A DNA stretch of 64,000 nt from Erpetoichthys calabaricus (lineage: Eukaryota; Chordata; Cladistia; Polypteriformes; Polypteridae): NCBI RefSeq assembly GCF_900747795.2, contig NC_041401.2:123842947-123906946 (forward strand), read 5' to 3'. The position numbers and the translations under genes are program-made. Numbering within the stretch: the stretch's first letter is position 1; each line of letters opens with the position of its first letter. The notes under the pieces were generated by a model. It ran no database searches, had not been told where the DNA came from, and saw only the letters and a program-made list of their open reading frames with translations. Positions 51,368 through 64,000 of this stretch are shown here, one piece after another.

Positions 51368-52436
51368 TAAACACAACAGAAAAACTTTTATGCAACCAAG
51401 AACATTTCATTAATAAGAGATGAAAGAATAAGTATGCATGGAAAATGTGTTTTTCAATTAGGCAACTTTTTCTATGAAATACTGTATTTGAAAATGTTAA
51501 AAAAAGGAGAAGCCACTAACGCTGCTTGCTCATTGACGGTCTATCTCTTACATCTAAGTACTACTTGTTAGAATTTTCCTAGCCATCCTGACTTTGGACT
51601 TTTTTCTATGAAGCAAGCAATCTGGTATAGCTGGAGGGCCAAGCACTCTGCAGTTTACAAGAAACATGCCGGCGATCTGTTTTTTGCCTTCCTGTGCAAT
51701 AACTGCTGCATTTTTCAACTTAAATCATCATTAAGCATCAAGCTAAGTGCTGTTTTTCTCTCCACTCACCGTGTTAACCCATGTCATAAACTGACCCGAC
51801 TTTAACTTGTATAGGCACTTCACATTACTTAGGGTTACGCCTTGAATTTAATACTATTATAATGTAAAAGTTAGAGGTTTGTATAGGGTAATGTGTACAG
51901 TGAAATTCTTACATGCCTGTGCTTATTAACATGCAACTTGTTGGCATTCTCTGGCAAAAAGATGAGTGAGTATAACTACCTTTAAAGTGAGAATGAATCC
52001 AAAGAGATGCAGCACTGCAGGTTTCATCCCAACCATCTTCTTAATGTGGAAGTGATTCATGCTGTTAATGATATATGCCATTTAATTGGAAAACATCATC
52101 TATCCTTTATTCTGCAACAGTATTTTATATATTGTCTTCATTTTGTGAAACCTTTTGATGAATGGAAGATTCCAAAGGTCAGAAATCTAGTGTAGAATCA
52201 AAAAGAAAACAAGGCAAGAAACAACAGTGAGGATACACTTTATGCACAGGGAAACGTTAGCACCACCATTTCACCTAGTGGCCCGGCTTTAGAAAGCTTA
52301 GAATCCAAGTGATGAATGTGCTGCCAGACGCCACACAAAGGAACTCCCAACCAGTGTCTATATTTTACTCTACTGACTCAAAGCAACTAAATATTTTCTT
52401 AGTGCCTCAGTGTCTAAGCTTTTTTTTTCACTTAAG

Positions 52437-53493
52437 AAACATAGCAAAAGTTAGACCTCTTATATCATCGAAAGATGCAGAGAAATTAGTTCACACGTTT
52501 GTTTTCAGTCGGCTAGATTACTGTAACGCACTCTTCTCAGGACTACCCAAAAAAGACATAAATCGTTTGCAACTAGTGCAGAATGCAGCTGCTAGAATCC
52601 TTACCAGGAAAAGAAAATCCGAACAAATTTCTCCAGTTTTGATGTCACTACACTGGTTACCTGTGTCTTTCAGAATTGACTTTAAAATTCTGCTTATGGT
52701 TTATAAAGCCTTAAATAATCTCGCTCCATCTTATATATCGGAATGTCTGACACCTTATATTCCAAATCGCAACCTCAGATCCTCAACTGAGTGTCTCCTT
52801 AGAATTCCAAGAGCAAAACTTAAAAGAAGTGGTGAGGCGGCCTTCTGCTGTTATGCACCTAAAATCTGGAATAGCCTGCCAGTAGGAATTCGCCAGGCTA
52901 ATACAGTGGAGCACTTTAAAAAACTGCTGAAAACACATTACTTTAACATGGCCTTCTCATAACTTCACTGTAATTTAATCCTGATACTCTGTATATCCAA
53001 TTCATTATAATAACTATTCATTCAAAATCTGTACTAACCCTACTCTCTCTTCTGTTTCCTTTTCCGGTATCCTTTTGGTGGTGGCTTGTGCCACCACCCT
53101 CTACTCTAAGTACCATGATGTTCCAACAATGATAGATGGATTAAAAGCCAGAAGTCTGTATGACCATCAGCATCAAGTGACTCAGTGAGAACCCAAACTA
53201 CAAAGAGGACTATTTCATTTATGTTAGGTAGAATGCCCAGAGGGGACTGGGCGGTCTCGTGGCCTGGAACCCCTACAGATTTTATTTTTTTCTCCAGCCG
53301 TCTGGATTTTTTTTTTTGTTTTTTCTGTCCACCCTGGCCATCGGACCTTACTCCTTTCTATGTTAACTAATGTTATCTTATTTTAATGTTGTATTTTGTC
53401 TTTTATTTTTCTTTTCTTCATTATGTAAAGTACTTTGAGCTACTTTTTGTATGAAAATGTGCTATATAAATAAATGTTGTTGTTGTTGTTGTA
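52437..53493 (+). mobile_element. L2-like LINE, best-preserved 3' copy
   Basis: A continuous frame to 52962 reads [92 protein letters not shown] and ends KTHYFNMAFS before a stop. The 3' UTR runs to GTGCTATATAAATAAATG with a (TTG)n tail near 53493. It serves as reference for the relics at 2585, 9085 and 9715. 5'-truncated; intact over what remains. Confidence 0.92.
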
Positions 53494-54271
53494 AGCTCTT
53501 CACTCCCATTTTTTTGTGAAATTGTCTTTAGACAAAAGAGAATGGCGAGATGTGAATGGTATCAAGTTAGCAGCTATACTATAGGGTGCATTCTTATTTG
53601 AACCTCATTGTTAAATGGAAGTGTTGAATAGGAAAAATACAGCAACTCGGTCTTAACAAGAAAGAATCTGCAAAGTGAATAAACCCCATTCCCTGAAAAT
53701 TGTCATATTAATGATTGTTCCTCTAAATTTCACAGGCTGCTGAGAATGTCTAAAAGTGAAGGTAGAATGTAGAAATATATCATCTTCTGAAATGCAGTAT
53801 TCCACCAACAGTAAAACAGAGTACTAATTAAGAAATCAGTTAAAATGAATACCTTCAGTCACTGTGGTCCTTAAGGCTATGAGACTGAGAACCATGGTGT
53901 AATTATATTTTTTTAAACTTACTGCTGTTTTTCAGTCATGTTTGTGTTTTTTTAAAGGGCTTTGTGCTATTCTGGCTCCCAAAAAAGCAAGCACAGACAG
54001 GCGCTGTCAGATCCTTGCCAAGACATAACTGAGGTTTATCTTCCTGGAACCAGAAAGTGTGTCTACAGTTGGACATGTCAAATGGGAAAGCAAAAAACTA
54101 GCAACTCTAACTGAAGATCCCCTCCATTCTCACACCATACAAGTCCACCACGTTGGTAAGCTTGTCATTGTCTTGTGGCGTCTTGTTGGTGTCGTCTGTG
54201 TGTGAGGTTTTTTCCATTGGGCCGAGGCTCCCAGGAGTTGTTTTATAATGAGATGTCCCACCCGCTCTTTT

Positions 54272-54461
54272 TTAGGGCAGGCAGTGTGGTGTTGGTAGTT
54301 AAGGCTTTGGAGTTCAAACCATGAGGTTGTGGGTTCTAATCCTACACTCTGTGACCGCCTGTGCTCCAATTGGAAAGCCAAAACGAATTGTAACCAATTG
54401 TATCATAAATGTTGTAAGTTGCCTTGGATAAAGGTGTCAGCCAAATAAGTAAATGTAAATG
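54272..54461 (+). mobile_element. tRNA-derived SINE, second family
   Basis: The copy has GGCAGTGTGGTGTTGGTAG (A-box region), GGGTTCTAATCC (B box) and the 3' end GCCTTGGATAAAGGTGTCAG then CCAAATAAGTAAATGTAA. It matches the ends of the copy at 39034-39243. Confidence 0.8.
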
Positions 54462-56955
54462 GTAAGCTCCTTACTTGTGGGTTACTCAGCTGTGAGCACT
54501 TAGACATACAGTCAGCTCCTCTCATCCACCATTTAGTGTTGGGTTCAGGAGTTTTAGTGTAGGCCCCATTGTTCTTACCCATTTTGAAATTAGGTATAAA
54601 TGATCCAAAAGTATTGTGTGAAACAGTCCTGATGATATAGGAAATAAAAGTCATAATATGAACATTCACTGTCACTTTTATAGACTAACCTCTCGAATCC
54701 TATTACACAGAACTCCAATAATGCTTTGCACTTAGTAATGACATCTGTTTTTTTTATTGTCACACCAATCCTTGCTAGCAATAATGCACCCCACAAACAT
54801 GAGATCCTGAAAACTACTTGTGAGAAACCTTCAGATACTGGACTTTCTGCTATCCACACCAAACACATTTGCCAACTTTTCAGTTTGTTAGGTTCACTTT
54901 ACGATGAGCCACTGTACGTGTCTGTCTGCGTCTCAGAAGTGGGCCACCAGACGTGTTGTTCTCCTGTTTGCTTTTATTTAGTTTTTATGCCATGTTATTC
55001 CTTTTTCTGAAAGCCTTCTGTGACCGCTAAGTAATAACAATAATTAAAACATCACCTAATAACAAGAGATGTCATACAGTAGTAAGGTTGAACCTGGAGG
55101 ACTGGATGCGTAGTGCATTCTTACTTTATAATGACTCTCCTTATTTCTCTTTCATCAGGTTAAAAAATGGCTGAAATGCAGGTACTTTTAGAACTGTGTT
55201 TTCCCAGTCCTGTTGCTGGCTTTCAACCTGACCAGTTTCTTATTCAGAGGCCATTTCATCCCACGAGTTGGAGGCTGTTGTTGAGTGCAGGGTCACCCAT
55301 TTCCTGCTTTCACTCAAAGACTTGACATAATCACAATTGATTCCTTTTTATGTCTAAATTAAATCTGTAAATTCATGAATATCCAATGCTGTGTTTGAAT
55401 TCTGTAGAACATTCTTGAATTTACGTGTGCTTATTTATTGCTTGGTTGTTGGACTCTCTACATAAAATTACGGAATGCTTTGCGCGCTATAAATGGTTAA
55501 GTGTGCTCTTTCAAAATTCAACTCCGACTATTCTTATTAAGTGCGTCACGACTTAAAGGATAAGTTCAGTATTTTTCAAGTCACACTTATTTCTTTACAC
55601 TCATGGTATACTGTATATTAATTTGCCACATGAAATTGTGTTTTAAAGCAAACACTTTTTAATAAATATTTAAAAATACCTTGCCTGCTTTTGCACTTTA
55701 AAATATAGGTGAAGGGTACTGGGGTCTAAAAAGAAAAGAAAAGCCTTAAACTCACTGATAACGTCCATTTTGAAGCCAAGAGGGTTATCGACTATTGATT
55801 TGTTTCTTGAGATTGTACACAGATATGCAAACCAGCACATCAATGTCATGGTTGGAAGGAAAAAAGCAAAACATTTTGGTGAGACTCAGACAATTTTAAA
55901 AGGAGACTGGGTGGGCATTTAACTTCACTACTCATCATTCCCCAGCATATACTTTTCACCTTGGCAGATCATCTCAAAGTGCTGTTATTGATGTTATTGA
56001 ATGTTAATACCCAATACGAAATGTAGACAACTGTAGACAATAATCACTGAAAAAGTCACGCAATCACTCACAGTCTTCATACTTCCATTCATTTCAAGGT
56101 GTATGCCAGGAAAAATGGGGATGAATGTAATTTACTTTGCCGCAAGTATAGGACAGAATATTTTTGTATTAAGTATTACTGACGCATGTCCAGCACTCAT
56201 TGTTAAAATAGGCAACCTTCCACAGTTAATTAAACACACTGACTGATATTAATCAGAGAATGTGCAAAATCCATGCTAATGTAACGCTCTGAATGAATGA
56301 ATGCCCTGCACTCACATTCTGCCTATGTTAAAACATCTGTACCAAAATGAGTAAACTTTAGCCTAATTAAAGTTAAATGTGTACTTATAATGTCTGTTCT
56401 TGTCACTTGATTGATTGCTATGCATGTGCTCAACCTCTCTCTTATAAACCGTCTCTAGAATACCTAAGCACGCGTGTGCATGATGACACTGGCAGCAGCA
56501 AGAAATATTTTTGCAAAATAACACTATAAATAATTGAGAAATAATGTATTCCTTTTTTGTGAAATAATGCAGATTTGTTTTTGAATGGTGAGAATAAGCT
56601 TAAAATAAAAGTATTTCCTGTTTATTGTTGTTGAAACACAGAAAGCACATTTTCTTAAAGTCTCTGCTGCTTCAAACTGAACATATTCAGTAAGTTTCAA
56701 AGCTTTTGTTTTTGCATTTGAAAACCAGGTCTCTTTCAGTTCCATTTTAAAGTGCAAGAAGGCTAGGTATTTCTTAAAATTTGTAAAAAAAAAAAATTCT
56801 TCACTTAAGAACACAATTTCATGTGGCAAATTACTTTATGCCATGATCGTGAAGAAATTCTACTTAAACAATACAGAACTTTTCCCTTACTAGCCCATTG
56901 TCAGTATGTTTCAGGGTTAATGCATGCTGTGTTCTTTAACTCATATAGCTGGTAT
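54462..56955. other. Intergenic, no gene recognised
   Basis: AT-rich, with short frames only. The block starting ACTTAAAGGATAAGTTCAGT near 55550 looks like a repeat start, but I could not find its partner end. Confidence 0.4.
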
Positions 56956-56959
56956 TATA

Positions 56960-57660
56960 AACTGCTCAAAAAAATTAAAGGAACACAGTGTCAGGCAGTA
57001 AGCACAGGGCCCACTAGAGGACATCGGGCCCTCAGGCCAACCTCATGAAGTCTGTTTCTGATTGTTTGGTCAGAGACATTCACACTTGTGGCCTGCTGGA
57101 GGTCATTTTGTAGTGCTCTGGCAGTGCTCATCCTGTTCCTCCTTGTCGAATGGAGCAGATACCAGTTCTGCTGATGGGTAAGGACCTTCTATGGCCCTGT
57201 CCAGGTCTCCTAGAGTAACTGCCTGTCTCCTGCAATCTCCACCATGCCCTTGAGACTGTGCTGGGGGACACAGCAAGCCTTCTGGCAATGGCATGTATTG
57301 ATGTGCCATCCTGGAGACGTTGGACTACCTGTGCAACCTCTGTAGGGTCCAGGTATCGCCTCATGCTACCAGTAGTGACACTGACCATAGCCAAATGCAA
57401 AACTAGTGAAAAAACAGTCAGAAAAGATGAGGAGGGAAAAATGTCAGTGACCTCCACCTGTTAAACCATTCCTGTTTTGGGGGTTGTCTCGTTGTTGCCC
57501 CTCTAGTGCACCTGTTGTTAATTTCATTAACGCCAAAGCAACTGAAACTGATTAACAACCCCCTCTGCTACTTAACTGACCAGATCAATAGCCCAGAAGT
57601 TTCATTGACTTGATGCTATACTCTGTTTAAAAAGTGTTCCTTTAATTTTTTTGAGCAGTA
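56960..57660 (-). mobile_element. Tc1/mariner deletion derivative keeping the transposase HTH
   Basis: Perfect 25-bp inverted ends lie at 56962-56986 (CTGCTCAAAAAAATTAAAGG...) and 57634-57658. The right flank is TA; the left is AA, a one-base change from TA. On the minus strand the frame 57457-57128 contains YLDPTEVAQVVQRLQDGTS, IHAIARRLAVSPSTVSRAWW and YSRRPGQGHRR, the paired-like helix-turn-helix at the N-terminus of a Tc1-type transposase. At about 700 bp the element is roughly half a full copy: the DDE catalytic part is missing, so it cannot move by itself. Confidence 0.88.
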
Positions 57661-57844
57661 TGCATTCTGCATATTAAACCATCATCTGAGTTTGGAAAAT
57701 GACTTCTGTGATGTTGCTTACCCTAAAAGTGTCTGATTAGAAGTTTGCATAAACTGTATGGCTCTGTCAGTGTTTATCATTCAAGTCATGCCAGAAAAAC
57801 TAACCCCTTCCTCTTGCAGTGCAGTGTTAGGCCAAGTATACACA

Positions 57845-58745
57845 TACTTTGTTATCTTCAGGAGCTCCTCAAAGTGTTCCTTCCATCTCTACACAACATC
57901 CTCAGTCCGGGTCAGTACTTCTCCACCCTTGCTGAGAACAGCCCACGTAAATTCTTGCCTTCCCTTTCTGAGTCACCTGATGGTTTGCCAGAACCTCTGA
58001 GCCCAATCAATACCCGCTTTCCATGGTCTCTCCGGACTTCTCCCATACCTGGATTTTTGCATCCCTAACCACCAAGGGCTGCAGCCATTTTAGCCTGTTG
58101 GTAATTCTGTGTTGCTTCGGGGGTCTACTGTGCTAACTATACACAGAAGGCCTCCTTTTTTAGCCTGATGGCATCCTTCACGTCTGATGTCCACCAATGG
58201 ATCCTTAGCTCTGCCCCTCTATTCACCTGAGTGTACAGAACATACAACCACAGATCTGATGATACAATTATGAAATTGATCATTGATATTTAGCCAAAGA
58301 TGCTCTGGTACCAAGTACACTTTATGAGCCATCTTATGTTCAAATATGGGGTTTGTTATGGGCAAACTATGCCCAGTACAGAAATCCAATAACAAAACAC
58401 CACTCAGGTGTACATTAGGGAGTCCATTCCTCCTAATCATGCCCAGCCAGGCAGGGACTTAATAAGAAGCCCACTCCTGCTCGATGCCTTTCCCCCAGGC
58501 AATTCCAGAGTAAAGGAGAGTCCAGTGTCTTTTGAGGAGTTTGGTTTCAGAACCAAGAGAGTGGGTGGATGTGAACCCAACTACAGTATATCTAGTTGGT
58601 AGTGCCCCACCTCACCCACCAACTCTGACTCCTTTCCCACAAGAGAGGTGACATTCCATGTCCCAAGAGTCGGTTTTTGTGTGTCTGGGTTTCAATCCAC
58701 CAAGGTCTCCACCTTTGACCGCTGCACAGATCACGTCACACCCAA
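57845..58745 (-). mobile_element. Old Rex3 relic
   Basis: Read on the minus strand, the frame 58440-58219 ([21 protein letters not shown]...) aligns with the endonuclease segment [19 protein letters not shown] of the Rex3 copy at 17533. The sequence down to about 57845 follows the same copy through the linker region up to the start of reverse transcriptase. Many substitutions and small gaps mark it as much older than the other two copies. It is truncated at both ends. Confidence 0.8.
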
Positions 58746-59799
58746 CCCCTATTCCTCCTGAAGGTGTTTTTCTACTTGCCTAATTAAATTCAGGGTCACC
58801 ATCCTGGCTGTACTGCCACTACACGCGAGGATACAGTAAAACGCAGCGACACACTCTTTGGACAATGTGTGGTTAGCAAAGACTGAACAATTGTCTTTGG
58901 ACGACATGGAACTTCCTAACAAAACACATCTTTGGACTTGCTAGACAAATGCTGTATCTGCTAACGGGAAATTCAGGGTAATGATTATTTCATACTGAAA
59001 AATAAATGTACAGTATACCTTAATGAAAGTAAAAATTGGGACCACATTTCCAACTTTTTTAAAATTAACTTTCATCTCTTTTTTTCCTTGTATTGTTTGA
59101 ATGTTACAAGATATTACATTTGATGGGAACCTGTCAGCTCCACACAGAAGGAGGTCGATGTTTAATAACAGGCTTTGCAGGTTGTCTGTGAATCTTGAGG
59201 AGTACCAACTGTTTTATTTTGCTGTTCTTTATCCATATGCTCTCTTTTTGGTTTACTACTTTTCATCTCATGTCTTAGTTTAGCAAATCAACATTGTAGT
59301 TTTATGAATATCCTTAAAAATAAGTATTGGGTGTGCAAAACGATTTATTTCCCAGAGATAATGAACTGACATGTATAGAAATTAAAAAGTGTTAACTGCA
59401 AGTAGCCTGAGATGTTTAAAGGTGATAGCTGGGTTTCAGTCTGTGAGCACAAGATAATGAGATGGTGGAGTTAAATCTGCAGGCCCTGCCTGACTCTGCA
59501 ATATAATGCTATTTTAGGAGCTCCACATTACTACACACCAGCCAGATCTGGGCAGTCCACTGTGCTATTTTTGCTGAATTCATGTAAAACAGGAGATCAA
59601 TGAAGCATTAGAGGTTATAGTTTCTGATGTGCCACCAGCAGGGGGCATTCTTGTCCTTTTTATTTGCCACACAGCACTTTCATCTCCAGGGAGCTGTACT
59701 CCATCTTTAGACTGAACGAAGGGGTGGGGCTTTTGTTGAAGAAGAAGAAAAAGAAAAGAAACCAAAAGCACTGCACATATTTTTACTTTTAAATTCACT
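58746..59799. other. Intergenic, no gene recognised
   Basis: AT-rich; short unremarkable frames only. A (GAAGAA)-type purine run at about 59738-59762 follows the presumed IFFO2 poly(A) site on the minus strand. Confidence 0.4.
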
Positions 59800-62198
59800 T
59801 TTATTATAAATAAATCTTCCCCTTGTAGAAACAGGAGAGTATTCATATCCGCAAGTGCACTGTTCTCCCAAGCAAACTAAAAAAAATATATATTAACAAA
59901 AAAAAAAAAATAATAATAATATTAACCCTTCCAGGTCTACCTACTACTAATGAATACTAACTGATTAACTGGAGAAAAAAAAAGCAGACCATATTGAAAC
60001 CCTGAGCATCCCCTTTATTATAAAAGCCCCCTGCCCAACCACAACCCCAACCTCATATTTATATTTTTTTGGCTTGTACTTATAGGAAAGTAGGTGAGAA
60101 CATTACAAACTAGGATGTGATAGTCACTCGCCAGAGCTACTACCCCGTCTTTAATTTGTAAACTTTGAAGTATAGTTTATAATGTAGCAGTGGGGCAAAC
60201 ATCTGGACTTTTAAAACAGTTTGTAGAAGGACACAATAAGTGGGGTCAGGCCAGGCCAAACATAGTCACGTGGTTAGCGACCAAAGAGGTCATCCTTAGG
60301 AGTTGCACAGAACACTGAACTGCATTTCAAACAAAACAAAAAAGAAAACACACACACACACACAAACTAACACAGTTCTCACGCCTTACACCATTATTGT
60401 CATCACATGCACAAATGAAACCTGAATACAGAAACAAGAATGGACTAAAACGTTGACCATGGGAGGGGGAGAGGTGGCCTGAAAGGGCATCACAGAGCCG
60501 GTCGCAGCAGTTGTGCTGAGTAGGACGGAGAGGCTCAGTAACCAGCTGCAATCACAAGAGTGTCAGGGGGTTCCTCTGCTCAACAGAGTGTTTTTTTTTT
60601 CCTTGAATCTCCTCGACTGCATTTCAGCACTTTGGGGCATACTGGCACTACCCATGATCAGGAGTTTAGCTTTCACTCTGATCGAAAAAAAAAAGAAATG
60701 AAAGAAAACACAAAGATGCTGGGACAATGGAAATGCTTTAGAGTAAGGAAAGCTGTTGGCCTCTCCAGACTCTGCTGGGACCCCTTTCGGGAGCTGGTGG
60801 TCATGTTTTCAGAGGATGCACTGAAGCAGCGGTATACACCAGTACATCTCGGCTGATGAAATGATAGGTTAAATGAGAATGCTGTAACATTCTTGTGACA
60901 GCCACGCTAAAACTAGCAGGGGCATACCAAGCCAATGCCGAGTATGCCCGTGTTGACACAACTGCCGCCTCTAGTCTATATTGCTTATGTTCTCAGAAAT
61001 GCTTATAAGCCATTTGCAGTGGCCAGAGTCAGAATGAAATATTTTGTTGACAAAGCTAAAACTGCAGTGGAAACAAACTCACAGTGTGCAGTCTGGTGTT
61101 CCTCTGTAAAAGGACATACTGCATGTGTCCCCAGATCTACCCAACATGGAGATCGTGGAGCTTGGAATGAAAAAATCCACAACAATGGGTACACAGTTGA
61201 GAGGGAGAAAAACCATTTGGCCTCCAGTGTCACATTTTTAAAAAAAAAAGACTTTTTTGACATGGCTTCCAAAGGCAAGGTGGAGGACTTCATTGTTGTT
61301 ATCACTATGACGGGGTGTGTGCAAGTCAGGCCCTGAGAGCAATGAACAAGGTTACTGCTGTTTACCAGAAAACTCACATAGGTGGAACCCGATTCTCGCT
61401 TCACAATTTGCAAAACGCCTTTTTCTTACTTAAGCCTTTATAGCAAATGGTCGTATCTATCAACCACACATACCGTTCAGTGGGTTTCACTTTGGCTCTT
61501 GCCAGTCAGTAGTAGTATACATACAGTATACTTTTTAATAACATTTATAATAAAAAAGGAAGCCCCACTCCCTCTCCCCCAAGGGAAAGAGATTTTCCAC
61601 AGATAAGGCGAACTTATTGCATAGTAACATGAAACAATGCAGTCGTGTCACCACTGCAGTGACAGCCTGAGCCCTGTGGCAGTGATGTACCACACTGACA
61701 ACTGGGCAATTCCTAAAGCAGTCACACCCCAGTAGTAAGCATTCCAAAGAACATCCTCATGCTTTGCCAACCAGACCAAGAGCATGTGTCCATCTCAAAT
61801 CAAACAGTAGAATCGCACACATTTTAGATCGTCACCCATCTACAAGCTTGGTGTATGCACTGCGTTATCTGGCCACTCAATGTCTCGTTCTGCTAATGGC
61901 CTCTGCTTCAGATGGCAGCCAAAGGGTCAAGCGCCAGACACACAGAGCTCAGGGAAACCATCTAGCAAAAAGCACATTTTCATTTTCATTTTTTTTTTTA
62001 CTGAAATTCATTAAGCGAAATTAGTTCTCGAGTTAAAAAAAATTGTAACGTACAGCACCAATCCTGTGGGGCAGGACAGGGGTTAACAAATTTTAATCCC
62101 AGCAAAGTGGTTAAGACAGTTGCCTCTTCACTTTTTGGGCAACCCGGCCCTCCCCACTTGTCTTTAAAGGCCTCTTTTGTAGCTCTCTCCACCAGTTA
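59800..62198 (-). other. IFFO2: Probable 3' UTR of IFFO2
   Basis: No exon follows the stop at 62199. On the minus strand an AATAAA lies at 59805-59800, followed about 40-60 nt downstream by a T-rich run with TTTTGGTTTCTTTTC. A UTR of about 2.4 kb is plausible for this gene, but the limit is inferred from sequence alone. Confidence 0.35.
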
Positions 62199-63867
<1,669 letters not shown>

Positions 63868-64000
63868 CTAGTTGAATGAAAGGAGTGAAGGACAGAGATA
63901 ACATGTAATTCTCACCATATGTACATCAAGACCAGTCCTCTGACATAGCCTCTACATAGAAACTTTCCATCTGAAAGGTTCCCCAAACTCTAAAACAGCT

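Noticed and set aside
51228-51410. Frame with SIYL repeats that looks like a repeat protein
   Set aside because: Translation of the (TAGA)n microsatellite.

Overview
The window is vertebrate nuclear DNA, most likely from an early-branching ray-finned fish. The genes have many small GT-AG exons, introns are AT-rich, and the repeats are fish types: Rex3 and L2-like LINEs, tRNA- and 5S-derived SINEs, and hAT, Tc1 and pogo relics. From memory of these SINE and LINE families I suspect a bichir or ropefish (Polypteridae), but the sequence alone does not prove it.

Three host genes are present, all on the minus strand. From right to left they are the C-terminal half of IFFO2 (62199-63867, continuing beyond 64000), a complete 15-exon ALDH4A1 (28063-42422, 558 codons plus stop), and the first five exons of a type 1 taste receptor (6085-15174). 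The order taste receptor - ALDH4A1 - IFFO2 is the one I recall from human 1p36 (TAS1R2-ALDH4A1-IFFO2), so this is an old conserved neighbourhood. The genes have no common pathway: a sweet/umami-type class C GPCR, mitochondrial proline catabolism, and a nuclear intermediate-filament-like protein.

All ALDH4A1 exons join in phase with canonical splice sites and the catalytic Cys and Glu are present, so it looks functional. The taste receptor is intact through its ligand-binding and cysteine-rich domains. Its last exon, which should encode seven membrane helices, is not visible in the 6 kb that remain at the left edge.

The rest is intergenic or intronic and repeat-rich. Two long Rex3 LINEs at 17.5-20.5 kb and 44.0-46.7 kb have perfect 12-bp target duplications, and a third old relic lies at 57.8-58.7 kb. 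Other items are a perfect 106-bp-armed palindrome with 13-bp direct repeats in an ALDH4A1 intron, a 5S-rRNA-headed SINE, a young SINE with a 15-bp duplication inside an older repeat cluster, a small hAT MITE nested in an old SINE, a Tc1/mariner deletion derivative with perfect 25-bp ends, and a decayed pogo-type element interrupted by a SINE.

I found no sign of a new defence, biosynthetic or regulatory gene system. The most interesting items are the missing 7TM exon and unclear clade of the taste receptor, the palindrome, and the repeat architecture.
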